Below, in pieces: positions 22,364 to 30,987 of a DNA stretch of 40,528 bases; within the stretch, counting starts at the first letter, position 1, and the number at the start of each line of letters is the position of its first letter. A model generated the notes under the pieces. The model saw only the letters and a list, made by a program, of their open reading frames with translations. It searched no databases and was not told the origin of the DNA. Made by a program: the position numbers and the translations under genes. Origin of the DNA: an uncultured Oscillospiraceae bacterium (GTDB lineage: Bacteria; Bacillota; Clostridia; Oscillospirales; Ruminococcaceae). The stretch is taken from NCBI GenBank assembly GCA_934448295.1, contig CAKSEY010000023.1, positions 1 to 40,528 of the forward strand, given 5' to 3'.

Positions 22364-22392
22364 AGGGCGTACCTGAGCGGTGCGCCCTTTTT
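22364..22392 (+). terminator. Terminator of nifS-nifU
   Basis: AGGGCGTAC and GGTGCGCCCT form a stem (22364-22372 and 22379-22388), then TTTTT. It follows the nifU stop by 12 bp. Confidence 0.8.
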
Positions 22393-22406
22393 AAAATCTA
22401 CAAAAC

Positions 22407-22440
22407 GAAAAGGACGTACCTATGCGATACGTCCTTTTTT
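22407..22440. terminator. Convergent terminator between nifU and the ABC operon
   Basis: AAGGACGTA (22410-22418) and TACGTCCTT (22428-22436) form a 9-bp stem with T runs in both directions (TTTTTT right; TTTTCG on the minus strand). It ends the leftward ABC transcript and may back up the nif terminator. Confidence 0.8.
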
Positions 22441-22442
22441 AC

Positions 22443-24209
22443 TTACACAGCAAACTGGCTGTTGTAGAGATTTGCGTAGAATCCGTTCTGCGCGAGGAGC
22501 TGTTCGTGGTTGCCCTGCTCAATGATATGACCGTCTTTCATGACGAGTATCACGTCCGCTTCACGGATAGTGGAAAGCCTGTGCGCAACGATAAAGCTGG
22601 TTCTTCCTTTCATCATCTTCGCAAAGGAATCCTGTATCTTTATCTCCGTGCGGGTGTCTATCGAGGAGGTAGCCTCGTCAAGAATCAGCATTGGCGGCAG
22701 GCAGAGCATTACGCGCGTGATGCACAGGAGCTGCTTCTGTCCCTGGGAAAGACTTCCGCCGTCCTCGTTTATTACGGTGTCGTAGCCCTGCGGGAGCCTC
22801 TTGATGAAGCTGTGTGCGTGGGAGGCCTTCGCGGCGGCAATGATCTCTTCTTCGGTGGCGTCCGGCTTGCCCATGGTTATGTTGTCACGGATTGTTCCGG
22901 AGCGAAGCCACGTTTCCTGGAGCACCATGCCGTAGCTCCTGCGCAGACTGTTTCGTGTAACATTGCGGATATCGTTCCCCTCAACGCTGATGGAGCCGCT
23001 GTTTACGTCATAGAATCTCATCAGCAGGTTGATTATCGTAGTCTTTCCGCAGCCTGTGGGCCCGACTATCGCAACCCTCTCGCCAGGCTTTACAGCAAGG
23101 TTCAGACCTTCTATGAGCTTCCTGTCAGGAACATAGGAGAACTCCACGTTTTCGAGCCTTACACTGCCTTTAACGTCAGTGAGAGCTACAGCGTCAGCCG
23201 GTTCGCTTACCTGCGGTTCCTCCTCGATAAGTTCAAACAGCCTTGAAGCGCAGGCGAGTGCGTTCTGGAGCTCCGTAACGACGCCGGAAATTTCGTTGAA
23301 CGGCTTGGTGTACTGGTTCGCATAGGAAAGGCACGCGGAAAGCTGACCTATCGTAAACGGATTCACGGCTCCTGCGGTGGCAATGCAAATAAGCGCGCCG
23401 GAAAGCGCAACTCCAGCGTAAACCACGCTGTTCACAAAACGTGTGCAGGGGTTCGTCAGGGAAGAAAAGAACGTAGCCTTAAGCGAGCACTCCGCCAGTC
23501 GGTCGTTTATTCTGTCGAATTCCTGGAGCGCTTCACCCTCATGCGAGAAAGCCTGGACTACCTTCTGATTTCCGATCATCTCGTCAATGAACGCCGTCTG
23601 CTTTCCGCGGGTCTCCGACTGGAGCCTGAACATACGATAGGTGCGGCTCGCGATAAATCTTGCGATAAACAGCGACAGCGGAGTTATCAGAACTACCACG
23701 ACAGCTATCTGCCAGCTTATCGAAAACAGGAAGAACAGCGTACCGAGTATCGTCACAACTCCGGTAAAGAGCTGCGTGAATCCCATCAGCAGACCGTCCG
23801 CGAACTGGTCTGCGTCCGCGATAACGCGGTTCACGATGTCTCCGTAGGGGTTCGCGTCAATGTAGCTCAGCGGAAGTATCTCTATCTTCCGGAAGGCTTC
23901 GTTGCGGATATCGCGAACCACATGGTAGGTTATGCGGTTGTTTATGGTGTTCATCAGCCACTGGAGCAATGCAGTAACTCCTATGATGATACCGGTTTTG
24001 AGAAGAATCGCGCCTATCTGAACGAAATCCACATCGCCTCTTCCAACGATAAGGTCTATCGCGTCGCCAATGAGGATAGGCGTATAGAGCGTCAGGGCAA
24101 CGGTTGCCGCCGCAAAGAGGATCGACAGCACCATAAAGAATCCGTGTCTTTTGACGTATTTGAGCACCTTTTTGAGCGTACCCTTGTCGGCTTTCTTTTT
24201 CTCTGCCAC
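22443..24209 (-). CDS. ABC exporter subunit with complete nucleotide-binding site motifs
   Basis: 588 residues, GTG start at 24209 with AGGAGG upstream, directly abutting the partner gene. N-terminal six-helix membrane domain (first helix GFFMVLSILFAAATVALTLY), then a nucleotide-binding domain: Walker A GPTGCGKTT (about residue 380), signature LSQGQKQ (about 487), Walker B MLILDEATSSID with the catalytic Glu, and H-loop VAHRLST. The partner carries substitutions typical of a degenerate site, so the pair is a heterodimeric exporter of lipids or drugs. The substrate is unknown. Confidence 0.93.
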   Translation of the reverse strand: MAEKKKADKGTLKKVLKYVKRHGFFMVLSILFAAATVALTLYTPILIGDAIDLIVGRGDVDFVQIGAILLKTGIIIGVTALLQWLMNTINNRITYHVVRDIRNEAFRKIEILPLSYIDANPYGDIVNRVIADADQFADGLLMGFTQLFTGVVTILGTLFFLFSISWQIAVVVVLITPLSLFIARFIASRTYRMFRLQSETRGKQTAFIDEMIGNQKVVQAFSHEGEALQEFDRINDRLAECSLKATFFSSLTNPCTRFVNSVVYAGVALSGALICIATAGAVNPFTIGQLSACLSYANQYTKPFNEISGVVTELQNALACASRLFELIEEEPQVSEPADAVALTDVKGSVRLENVEFSYVPDRKLIEGLNLAVKPGERVAIVGPTGCGKTTIINLLMRFYDVNSGSISVEGNDIRNVTRNSLRRSYGMVLQETWLRSGTIRDNITMGKPDATEEEIIAAAKASHAHSFIKRLPQGYDTVINEDGGSLSQGQKQLLCITRVMLCLPPMLILDEATSSIDTRTEIKIQDSFAKMMKGRTSFIVAHRLSTIREADVILVMKDGHIIEQGNHEQLLAQNGFYANLYNSQFAV

Positions 24210-25931
24210 TTAAACCGCCTCCTTCTTGAACTGGGAATTGTAGATCTCGCTGTAAACAGGGCAGTTTTCAAGAAGCTCCTCATGCTTGCCGATCCCGACG
24301 ATTTTTCCGTCGTCCAGCACGATTATCTTGTCCGCGTGCTGTATGGAGGAAGTCCTCTGGGAAACGATAAATACGGTCGGGTCGCTGTCCATCTCGCGGA
24401 TAGCCTTGCGGAGAGCCGCGTCAGTAGCGAAGTCAAGCGCGGACGCGCTGTCGTCCAATATCAGAATTTCGGGCTTTCTGACCAGGGCGCGGGCTATCGT
24501 GAATCTCTGCCGCTGTCCACCGGAAAGGTTCTTGCCGCCCTGTTCTATCTCGAAGTCCAGACCGCCCTTGCTTTCGATAACGTCGGCAGCCTGAGCTGTT
24601 TTCGCCGCCGCTAGAATTTCCTCGTCGGTGGCGTCGTCCTTGCCCCACTTCATGTTGTCGCGGATAGAGCCCTTGAAGAGCACAGCCTTCTGCGGAACTA
24701 TGCCGATCTTCTCGCGCAGCTCGGGAAGCTCATAGCTGGTGACGTTCCTGCCGCCGATAAGGACCTCGCCGCCGGTCGCGTCATAGAATCTCGGTATCAT
24801 GTTGACGAGCGAGGATTTGCCAGAGCCGGTGCCGCCGATTATTCCAACGGTTTCGCCGCGCTTTACCGCGAAATCCATGCCAGTGAGGGAATCCTCTCCT
24901 GCGTCCTTATATTTGAGGGAAACATTGCGGAATTCAACCGTATAATCCGCATTGCCTACAATTTCCTTGTCAGCGGTGACCTCCTGCGAGGACTTTATCT
25001 CAAACAGCGCCTGAACGCGGTTCCCGCAGGCAACGCACTTGGTAAGGCTGATTATGAGGTTTGCAAGCTTTATCAGCTCAACGAGTATCTGCGACATATA
25101 GTTGTACAGAGCCACGACATCGCCCTGCGAGAGCGTTCCGTCGTTTACCTGTACCGCGCCGGTCTGGATCAGCCAGATTATCGCAAGGTTAATTATAACG
25201 TAGGTCAGCGGGTTCATCATCGCGGAAATCCTGCCAACGAACTTCTGACCGGAGGTAAGCTCCTTGTTGCAGCGGGTGAACTCCTCGATTTCCTGCTCCT
25301 CCTTGCAGAAAGCGCGTACAACGCGAACGCCGGTGAGGTTCTCGCGGGTGATTCCAAGCACCTTGTCAAGCCGAGCCTGAACCTTTTTATAAAGCGGAAT
25401 ACACCACAGCATGATACCGAAAACCACAACTGAAAGCGCCGGGATAGCCGCAACAAAGATAAGCGCCGCCTGCACGTTTATCGTGAACGCCATTATCATG
25501 GCTCCGAAAACAACAAACGGGGAACGCAGCAGCAGTCTGAGCGTGAGGTTCACGCCGTTCTGTATCTGGTTCATGTCGCTGGTCATACGGGTGATGAGAG
25601 TAGAGGTACCAACATGGTCTATCTCCGAGTAGGAGAGGCTCTCAATATGGCGGAAAAGCTCATGCTTTACCTTGGTCGTGAATCCTACCGCGGCTTTGGC
25701 GGAGAAATACTGCGCTGTTACGGAGAACGCGAGCCCCACAACTCCAAGACCTATCAGCACGAATACCATGCCGACCACATAGCCCTTGTCGCCGTTCGCT
25801 ATGCCGTCATCAATAATGGAAGCAATAACCAGCGGAACAAAAAGCTCCAGCAGCGCCTCCAGCAGCTTGAACAGCGGGCCGAAAATACATTCCTTTTTGT
25901 ACTTTTTGATGTGTACAAGTAATTTGAACAA
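24210..25931 (-). CDS. ABC exporter subunit with degenerate catalytic residues
   Basis: About 573 residues; TTG start at 25931 following AAAGGA is preferred, since an upstream reading to 25964 lacks a ribosome site. Membrane domain, then Walker A GGTGSGKSS, signature LSGGQRQRF, Walker B ILILDDSASALD with Asp in place of the catalytic Glu, and H-loop VSQRTSS with Gln in place of His. These changes mark the non-catalytic site of heterodimeric exporters such as TM287/288 or BmrCD. It is cotranscribed with the next gene. Confidence 0.92.
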   Translation of the reverse strand: MFKLLVHIKKYKKECIFGPLFKLLEALLELFVPLVIASIIDDGIANGDKGYVVGMVFVLIGLGVVGLAFSVTAQYFSAKAAVGFTTKVKHELFRHIESLSYSEIDHVGTSTLITRMTSDMNQIQNGVNLTLRLLLRSPFVVFGAMIMAFTINVQAALIFVAAIPALSVVVFGIMLWCIPLYKKVQARLDKVLGITRENLTGVRVVRAFCKEEQEIEEFTRCNKELTSGQKFVGRISAMMNPLTYVIINLAIIWLIQTGAVQVNDGTLSQGDVVALYNYMSQILVELIKLANLIISLTKCVACGNRVQALFEIKSSQEVTADKEIVGNADYTVEFRNVSLKYKDAGEDSLTGMDFAVKRGETVGIIGGTGSGKSSLVNMIPRFYDATGGEVLIGGRNVTSYELPELREKIGIVPQKAVLFKGSIRDNMKWGKDDATDEEILAAAKTAQAADVIESKGGLDFEIEQGGKNLSGGQRQRFTIARALVRKPEILILDDSASALDFATDAALRKAIREMDSDPTVFIVSQRTSSIQHADKIIVLDDGKIVGIGKHEELLENCPVYSEIYNSQFKKEAV

Positions 25932-25957
25932 GAAAATTACCGTCCTTTCTTTTTCTA

Positions 25958-25986
25958 TTGACAAATTGCCCTTATTAGTATATCAT
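25958..25986 (+). promoter_or_regulatory. Possible promoter of the LysR gene
   Basis: TTGACA at 25958-25963, 17-bp spacer, TATCAT at 25981-25986, reading toward the LysR gene. On the opposite strand TATACT (with TG one base before) near 25978 may serve the ABC operon. LysR proteins often bind between divergent genes. Confidence 0.45.
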
Positions 25987-26072
25987 AAATATAAGATATT
26001 TTAAAGGTATATCCAGTAAAATCTCTATACTTTTTATGTATGACAGTGATAGGCTGAGAATATGGAGGAGAC

Positions 26073-26948
26073 ATGGATCTTAAACAATTAAGGTATTTTA
26101 TTACGATCATTGAGGAAGGAACAATCAGCGCCGCTGCAAAAAGGCTGTTTATGTCCCAGCCGCCGCTCAGTATGCAGATGAAGCTGTTGGAAAAGGAACT
26201 GGGCTGCACGCTTTTTGAACGCGGGCAGAAGCACATTCGCCTTACCGAAACGGGAAAGCTGCTGTACGACCGCGCACAGAATCTGCTTAAAATGGAAAGC
26301 TCGCTGCGGCAGGATATCGACGCCTGCTCCCAGAACGAAAAGGACGTGATCAGGCTCGGAGTCGTTTCGTCCGTGGTTTGCACCAGGGCAGGGGAGTGGA
26401 TCTCATCTTTTATTTCGGAAAACGGCGGAGTGCGGTTTGAGATCACCGAGAACAACACCTATTCACTGCTGGAGAAGCTCCGGGAGGATATAATCCATGC
26501 AGCCCTTGTCAGGACTCCGTTCCCGGAAACAGAATTCGTAATACACAGTCTCGCCAAGGAGCGCATGAACGTTGTGTGTGCCCGAGGAGCTCTACCCGGA
26601 AATGTAACGATGAAGCTTTTAGCAGGTCAGCCGCTTATATTATACCGCAGATGGGAGAATATAGTCAGAGAAGCTTTTTCTGCCATCAATCAGGAGCCGT
26701 ATGTGATATGTCTTTGTGATGATGCACGAACGGCGGTCGACCTTGCTGAGCGGCACGCCGGTGTGAGCTTCGTCCCTGCCTCTGCCGCAGGACTGGTGCA
26801 CCCGGAGCGCGGCGAGTGCTTTGAAATCACCGATTGTCCAATAGAATCGGAGATCGTGCTGGTATATAAGAAAAACACATTTATTCCCGAGAGCGTAAAG
26901 CTTTTTATCGAATATCTGTTGTCTGATTCTTCCAATATTCCGGAATAA
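26073..26948 (+). CDS. LysR-type transcriptional regulator
   Basis: 291 residues, standard for the family. The winged helix is at residues 1-65 (DLKQLRYFITIIEEGTISAA, then SQPPLSMQMKLLEKELGCTLFER), followed by a linker helix and a ligand-binding domain with LGVVSSVVCTRAG. ATG 26073 with GGAGGAGAC upstream. It is divergent from the ABC exporter, so it could regulate that operon and itself. The ligand is unknown. Confidence 0.94.
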   Translation: MDLKQLRYFITIIEEGTISAAAKRLFMSQPPLSMQMKLLEKELGCTLFERGQKHIRLTETGKLLYDRAQNLLKMESSLRQDIDACSQNEKDVIRLGVVSSVVCTRAGEWISSFISENGGVRFEITENNTYSLLEKLREDIIHAALVRTPFPETEFVIHSLAKERMNVVCARGALPGNVTMKLLAGQPLILYRRWENIVREAFSAINQEPYVICLCDDARTAVDLAERHAGVSFVPASAAGLVHPERGECFEITDCPIESEIVLVYKKNTFIPESVKLFIEYLLSDSSNIPE

Positions 26949-26959
26949 AATGCGGCAAA

Positions 26960-26988
26960 AAGGCTCTGATTTTCACAGAGTCTTTTTT
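26960..26988 (+). terminator. Terminator of the LysR gene
   Basis: A 9-bp stem (AAGGCTCTG with CAGAGTCTT, 26960-26984, with one G-T pair) followed by a T run. It also lies just downstream of the converging Xer gene. Confidence 0.75.
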
Positions 26989-27006
26989 ATTGCAGGGGAG
27001 AGTGTG

Positions 27007-28050
27007 TTACTTTTTTTCGCTGGATTTTGCGTTTAATTCAGACAGCGGGTTCTGGTTCATTGCCTTTTCCATCTGTTCATTTGATACATGGGTGTATATC
27101 TGGGTCGTATTGAGATTTTCATGGCCGAGAACTTCTTTCAGCACTCTGACATCTACTCCATTTTGATACATCAGGGTGGCGGCGGTGTGGCGAAGCTTAT
27201 GCACGGAAAGACCGCGGTTGTCTAATCCGCATTTCTTCAGGCATTCCTCGACTATCTGCTGAACGCGGCGGTTTGATATACGGGTATTTCTTTTGCTGAG
27301 AAACAGCGCGTCCGTTTTCGCGGTCATATCGCGGTCGCCCGCAGCGGCGCGTTTGGAATTATCGGTTTCCTCAAAATCGAGATAATCCTTGTAGGCGGCA
27401 ACGCATGCGTCGTTGAGGTAAATCATGCGCTCTTTATTTCCTTTGCCAAGAACTTTAAGGGTGTAGATCTCTCTGCCTGATGAATCATGTGTGCTCCTGA
27501 TATCCTGGAGGTCTATACCGACAAGTTCGCTCAGACGCATTCCGCAATTCAGAAAGAAAGTAATTATGCAGTAGTCGCGTTTTTGGTCAGGGGTGCTGAT
27601 ATTATTCAGCATTTCGACGGATTCCTCAAGCGTCAGGAATTTTGGCAGAGCTTGTTTGGGTGTGGAAAGTTCGAGGTTTGCAAGAGGGCTTACAGAAAAC
27701 ATCGCCTTATTATTAGTAAGGTACTTGAAGAACTGCCGGAGAGCAACGCCTTTTCTGTACATTGCCTTAGGGTGATTGTCCTTTTCCTTTTTTGCGTAAA
27801 TGAGGAACTCCTGCGCAAGCATAAGATCCACGGAACGTATATCGCTCTCAGTAATGTCGGATATGGTTATATCCTTGAAATCCTCGGGTTTGTCCGAGGC
27901 TCTACCGGATCTGATCTTATAAAACCTGAAGAAAGATTTTATGTCCGTATAATAGTTTAATACGGTTAGTTCCGACCGGTTTTTTACTATCTGGAGATAT
28001 GTCAGATAATCCCTTAATAGCTGCGGTGCGTCATCGTACTTGGTTGTCAT
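27007..28050 (-). CDS. xerC: Tyrosine recombinase, XerC/XerD-type
   Basis: 347 residues. An N-terminal SAM-like core-binding domain (residues 1-120) and a catalytic domain with all six expected residues: R172 (CGMRLSEL), K203/K206 (GKGNKER), H284 and R287 (HKLRHTAA), H310 (GHENL) and Y319 (QIYTH). ATG 28050 is preceded by AGGGAGAATAACC. It resembles the chromosomal Xer enzymes of Ruminococcaceae more than phage integrases. A dif-like inverted repeat lies 28-55 bp upstream of its start codon, where integrated inovirus DNA begins. It probably both resolves chromosome dimers and integrates the elements. Confidence 0.88.
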   Translation of the reverse strand: MTTKYDDAPQLLRDYLTYLQIVKNRSELTVLNYYTDIKSFFRFYKIRSGRASDKPEDFKDITISDITESDIRSVDLMLAQEFLIYAKKEKDNHPKAMYRKGVALRQFFKYLTNNKAMFSVSPLANLELSTPKQALPKFLTLEESVEMLNNISTPDQKRDYCIITFFLNCGMRLSELVGIDLQDIRSTHDSSGREIYTLKVLGKGNKERMIYLNDACVAAYKDYLDFEETDNSKRAAAGDRDMTAKTDALFLSKRNTRISNRRVQQIVEECLKKCGLDNRGLSVHKLRHTAATLMYQNGVDVRVLKEVLGHENLNTTQIYTHVSNEQMEKAMNQNPLSELNAKSSEKK

Positions 28051-28077
28051 GGTTATTCTCCCTATGTGTTGCCTTTT

Positions 28078-28105
28078 ATTGCGTAAAATTTATCTTTTAC
28101 GCAAT
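28078..28105. other. dif-like site, left attachment site of element A
   Basis: An 11-bp arm ATTGCGTAAAA (28078-28088), a 6-bp centre TTTATC (28089-28094) and an 11-bp arm TTTTACGCAAT (28095-28105), the two arms being perfect inverted copies. The 11-6-11 layout is that of Xer recombination sites. The sequence is unlike the known Bacillus dif, so the family label rests on structure, on the adjacent xer gene, and on the repeated half at 38373-38389. Confidence 0.75.
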
Positions 28106-28142
28106 TAGATGGATAATTCTGTAAACACGTTTTCTTATCTCT

Positions 28143-28172
28143 ATTATACATCAAATCGCGCATACAAATCAA
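28143..28172 (-). promoter_or_regulatory. Leftward promoter at the left end of element A
   Basis: On the minus strand TTGATT (28167-28172), an 18-bp spacer and TATAAT (28143-28148). It points out of the element through the dif-like site and into xer. A matching promoter is at 38424-38452 in element B, at the same distance from its site. Confidence 0.65.
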
Positions 28173-28624
28173 CCCCCCTTCAACTTTTCAAATTGAATCC
28201 TGATAGCGCAGAGTTTAACCGGAGATTCTCCGCGCCAATTAACGCAGCGTTTACACCTATCCTTGCAGATCTGAGAAGCCGGACAGCTTAAGCACAGACA
28301 ATCGGACTTAATACAGTTAACATCATCGGTCGGAACCATGGGACTATTCAGCAAGCGCAGGATCTCGCCGAGCAGCTGAGCTATATCACCATCAGAAAAC
28401 TTTTCAATATAACGAACCTTCGGCGCTTTATGAACACGTCTGACCTTGTATTTGTGGAACTGTTTAAAGTAGAAATTGTTACAATCCAGAATCGGCGCGT
28501 ATTCGTGAGACCTCCAGCAAGACCAACAACGTTTCTCCTGCCGGGCTCGATGAGGACAACCGCGCTGACCACATACACGGCATAAGCATTTATAGCAGAT
28601 ATGCGGTATAAAATGCGTTATCAC
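28169..28624 (-). CDS. Cys-rich protein of element A, 151 aa
   Basis: 151 residues with 16 cysteines, arranged as two clusters: near the start (CYKCLCRVC, GC, CWSC) and near the end (CLCLSC, CKDRCKRC). GTG start at 28624 overlaps the Rep stop. The pattern suggests zinc-binding modules. The equivalent position in element B is held by a 91-residue protein with nine cysteines, so a Cys-rich protein after Rep seems to be a common element. It may aid replication or copy control, but I recognise no family. Confidence 0.7.
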   Translation of the reverse strand: MITHFIPHICYKCLCRVCGQRGCPHRARQEKRCWSCWRSHEYAPILDCNNFYFKQFHKYKVRRVHKAPKVRYIEKFSDGDIAQLLGEILRLLNSPMVPTDDVNCIKSDCLCLSCPASQICKDRCKRCVNWRGESPVKLCAIRIQFEKLKGG

Positions 28625-29889
28625 TCCACAACACCCACATTCTTATTGAACACCTGACGGTAAAGCGCGCTCAGCTTACCATGAAATGATTCTTTATCGA
28701 GATCGGTAAAGGATCGCCAATAATCCTCCCCGGTCTGAGGCTCCAGGAATTGAGCCAGCTCATAATCATAGAAGTTCGGCGGCAGCGCCTTGATTGCGTT
28801 ATAGTCATTAACTATCTGTGCCGCCGTCTTAGAGCTCTTTTTCAGCCCGTCCTCGAGCACAGTAACGAGGTATTGCGGTGAACATTGCAAAGTACGCGCC
28901 AGCGTAGCAGAATACTGCTTCTTGAAATTTAGCAGAAAGTTCAGAAACTTGTTGCGCTTAACTTTATGAATCGTGAGATCTGCTTTCTTCGCGTTCTGGA
29001 GGAAATCAAGCCACCACTTCGAGGTAACACAATTATAGCGCCGGGAACGTCCCGGATCCACGAAGCGAATCAGCTTAAGGGCAAGCCCGCACATAAACGC
29101 CTGAAATTCCTCGTCGGTGCTGTCAAGGTACTTGCTAAGAACGGCAGCAGCGTTCTTCTGATGAAATTCCATCTCAAAACGCTTCCACGATTCAACGCCC
29201 TCCGGCAGCTCCGCCTTATGGGCTATCTGCTCCGCATATTTATCATAAAATCTTACAAAGGTACCGGAATGTCTGCGCCCAAGGTATATTGTTTTTCCGA
29301 CAACTCCAGAACTGACATCAAGAGACTGAACTAACCTATAAGGGAGCTTTTGATCTATTTCACCAGCAACAACACTATAACAGCTCTGCAACTCTCCAGA
29401 AGATTCTTCTGGATCAGCCTTCCGGAACATACTGACAAACTGACGATCAAGGAGCTGTTGTTGAATCCTGTCCAGGTCAAGAAATGGAGTTTCATCAGCG
29501 TAGCACTTTTCATCAATAGCCCAGTCCAGACGGCTACATTTGGTCTTACAGTCACACTGAACAAGGCAGCGGAATCTATTCAACGCAGTACGCAGCGTAA
29601 CACCCTTCTGGCATTTCAAGTATTCATTATAATAAGTAATTCCGTTGCCGGAGAAATCCAGACAAATCCCCTGCTTGGCGAACGTCTGAAGAGACGAGAC
29701 CTTTAAAGATACATCATTATATCTATAAATTACCTCATAGCCGTAACCGGCGCCGACCGGAACGAAAAGCGGCAGCCAATCCTCAATAAAAAGAGCCTTA
29801 AGCAGCCGGTTCAGCGCCTCGGAGATTGTCCACTCGCTCCGATCAGGCAGCAAAGAGATTGTCAGATAGTCTATTTTTGCAGAAATCAT
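28621..29889 (-). CDS. Replication initiation protein (Rep_trans type), element A
   Basis: 422 residues, identical in length to the element B protein at 38706-39974. Opening DYLTIS at residues 7-12; conserved mid pieces TIYLGRRHSGTFVRFYDK (only part quoted) and RFEMEFH at about 190-240. These match the Rep_trans (PF02486) family of rolling-circle initiators found in inoviruses and small plasmids. The catalytic Tyr is expected in the RFYDK region, which I cannot confirm. It overlaps Zot by 4 bp (ATGA) and is translated after it. It would nick the double-strand origin. Confidence 0.9.
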   Translation of the reverse strand: MISAKIDYLTISLLPDRSEWTISEALNRLLKALFIEDWLPLFVPVGAGYGYEVIYRYNDVSLKVSSLQTFAKQGICLDFSGNGITYYNEYLKCQKGVTLRTALNRFRCLVQCDCKTKCSRLDWAIDEKCYADETPFLDLDRIQQQLLDRQFVSMFRKADPEESSGELQSCYSVVAGEIDQKLPYRLVQSLDVSSGVVGKTIYLGRRHSGTFVRFYDKYAEQIAHKAELPEGVESWKRFEMEFHQKNAAAVLSKYLDSTDEEFQAFMCGLALKLIRFVDPGRSRRYNCVTSKWWLDFLQNAKKADLTIHKVKRNKFLNFLLNFKKQYSATLARTLQCSPQYLVTVLEDGLKKSSKTAAQIVNDYNAIKALPPNFYDYELAQFLEPQTGEDYWRSFTDLDKESFHGKLSALYRQVFNKNVGVVE

Positions 29890-30692
29890 CGCTTAACCAC
29901 CTTCCCCAGCTGGCGCCTAATTTTCTTATCATCGGAAATGACATCGGGAGCAAAACCGGTTCCGGCTCGGTTCGCAAGGATCTCCGCGTCTGATATGTAT
30001 TCCTTATCAAGCATTCCTTCAACCATCTCAATAGTATCATACTTGCTGCGGAGCTCGTCAGTCTGAACATAGCCGTAGTAACCAAGTCTCCGGATCGGCA
30101 AAAGCGGATTGTTAAACCAAATATCATACTCCTGCGCGTCATACTCATTGCATGTGGTATACCTCGCGAATGGGTCAGCAAAATAACTATGACATACTGT
30201 TACAGTATCTGTTATATCCCTCAACTGCTTATCAAGTAGGTTCCACCGCTGAACGGTGCCAAGAAGCATGATCCGGCGGTGCCTACACTGCAAAATTAAC
30301 TGAAAAACTGGCTTTGGAACAACAACCTTTTTGCCGCCATAATCACGACAATTAAATATACTGCCGATCTCGTCTATCAGCACTATGGATTTATCCGGAA
30401 GCTCCAGGATCTGAGCACTATTGACGAGTTTTATTATCTTCGTATCCTCAGGAAAACCGGTTAAGGTGAGGTTGGTTAACACTGTAACCCCCTTATGGGT
30501 CTTACAAATGTTATAGCAGCGGCGAACTGCTGAGATAGTTTTACCGCCGCCGAACTTGCCCAGGAACAAATGAAGCCCCCAGTAATTGAAGTTATTCCAG
30601 CCGTGAGCCTTGCAGTACTTAAACAGATCCTTGAAGAAATACGACCAGAACCGGGGCGCACAACGCAGCGCCGCAAAAATAACCTGAAACAT
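29886..30692 (-). CDS. Zot/pI-like morphogenesis ATPase, element A
   Basis: 268 residues. Walker A GKFGGGKT (residues 45-52) and Walker B SIVLIDE (102-108), then NCRDYGGK, QLILQCRHRRIMLLG and RWNLLDKQLRDI. These are the marks of Zot-like pI proteins that power filamentous phage export. It lacks the usual C-terminal single membrane helix; its N-terminal 20 residues (FQVIFAALRCAPRFWSYFF) may contact the membrane. The name Zot is historical and does not imply a toxin. Confidence 0.92.
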   Translation of the reverse strand: MFQVIFAALRCAPRFWSYFFKDLFKYCKAHGWNNFNYWGLHLFLGKFGGGKTISAVRRCYNICKTHKGVTVLTNLTLTGFPEDTKIIKLVNSAQILELPDKSIVLIDEIGSIFNCRDYGGKKVVVPKPVFQLILQCRHRRIMLLGTVQRWNLLDKQLRDITDTVTVCHSYFADPFARYTTCNEYDAQEYDIWFNNPLLPIRRLGYYGYVQTDELRSKYDTIEMVEGMLDKEYISDAEILANRAGTGFAPDVISDDKKIRRQLGKVVKR

Positions 30693-30700
30693 ATAATCAC

Positions 30701-30829
30701 CTACCTATCATCATGACGAAATAATTTGATAATCCAATTAAGAAGATACATGAGAAACGCGAAGCTCATAAACCCGGAGCTAAAATAGAAGAAAGACCGC
30801 AGATTAACGATTGGAAACAGCTCACCCAT
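30701..30829 (-). CDS. 42-aa membrane peptide
   Basis: A 42-residue frame MGELFPIVNLRSFFYF followed by GFMSFAFLMYLLNWII and a basic tail, so one membrane helix. The ATG at 30829 overlaps the stop of the upstream 52-codon gene as TGATG, and it stops 8 bp before Zot. It fits a small inovirus morphogenesis or coat protein. It is too short to be called by most gene finders. Confidence 0.65.
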   Translation of the reverse strand: MGELFPIVNLRSFFYFSSGFMSFAFLMYLLNWIIKLFRHDDR

Positions 30830-30987
30830 CAGCGCCGCCCTCCTTTCACAAAATCGTATATAATCGAGAAGATTATATTGAACACGAAAACAACGACAGT
30901 CCAGGCGGCGCCGCCGTAAATAATCCAGGTGGTAACATCTTCATAGCTGTTGAAGTACCACGGGTTAAAGATCTGCAGAAAGTCCAT
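30829..30987 (-). CDS. 52-aa membrane protein
   Basis: 52 residues, ATG at 30987 overlapping the stop of the EF-hand gene (TAATG). The N-terminal part is aromatic, and a hydrophobic segment (WTVVVFVFNIIFSIIY) is followed by a short basic tail (DFVKGGRR). This is the size and topology of filamentous phage minor coat or assembly proteins. Role unproven. Confidence 0.65.
   Translation of the reverse strand: MDFLQIFNPWYFNSYEDVTTWIIYGGAAWTVVVFVFNIIFSIIYDFVKGGRR

Noticed and set aside
23541..24614. 357-codon rightward frame opposite the ABC exporter
   Set aside because: Antisense to two clear ABC proteins with full motifs.
27007..28050. Phage-encoded integrase of element A
   Set aside because: It lies outside the repeated attachment sites and resembles chromosomal Xer of Ruminococcaceae; kept as a host gene, though an element origin cannot be excluded.
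29886..30692. Zonula occludens toxin
   Set aside because: Zot-like here is the pI-type export ATPase of filamentous phages; nothing shows a toxin function.
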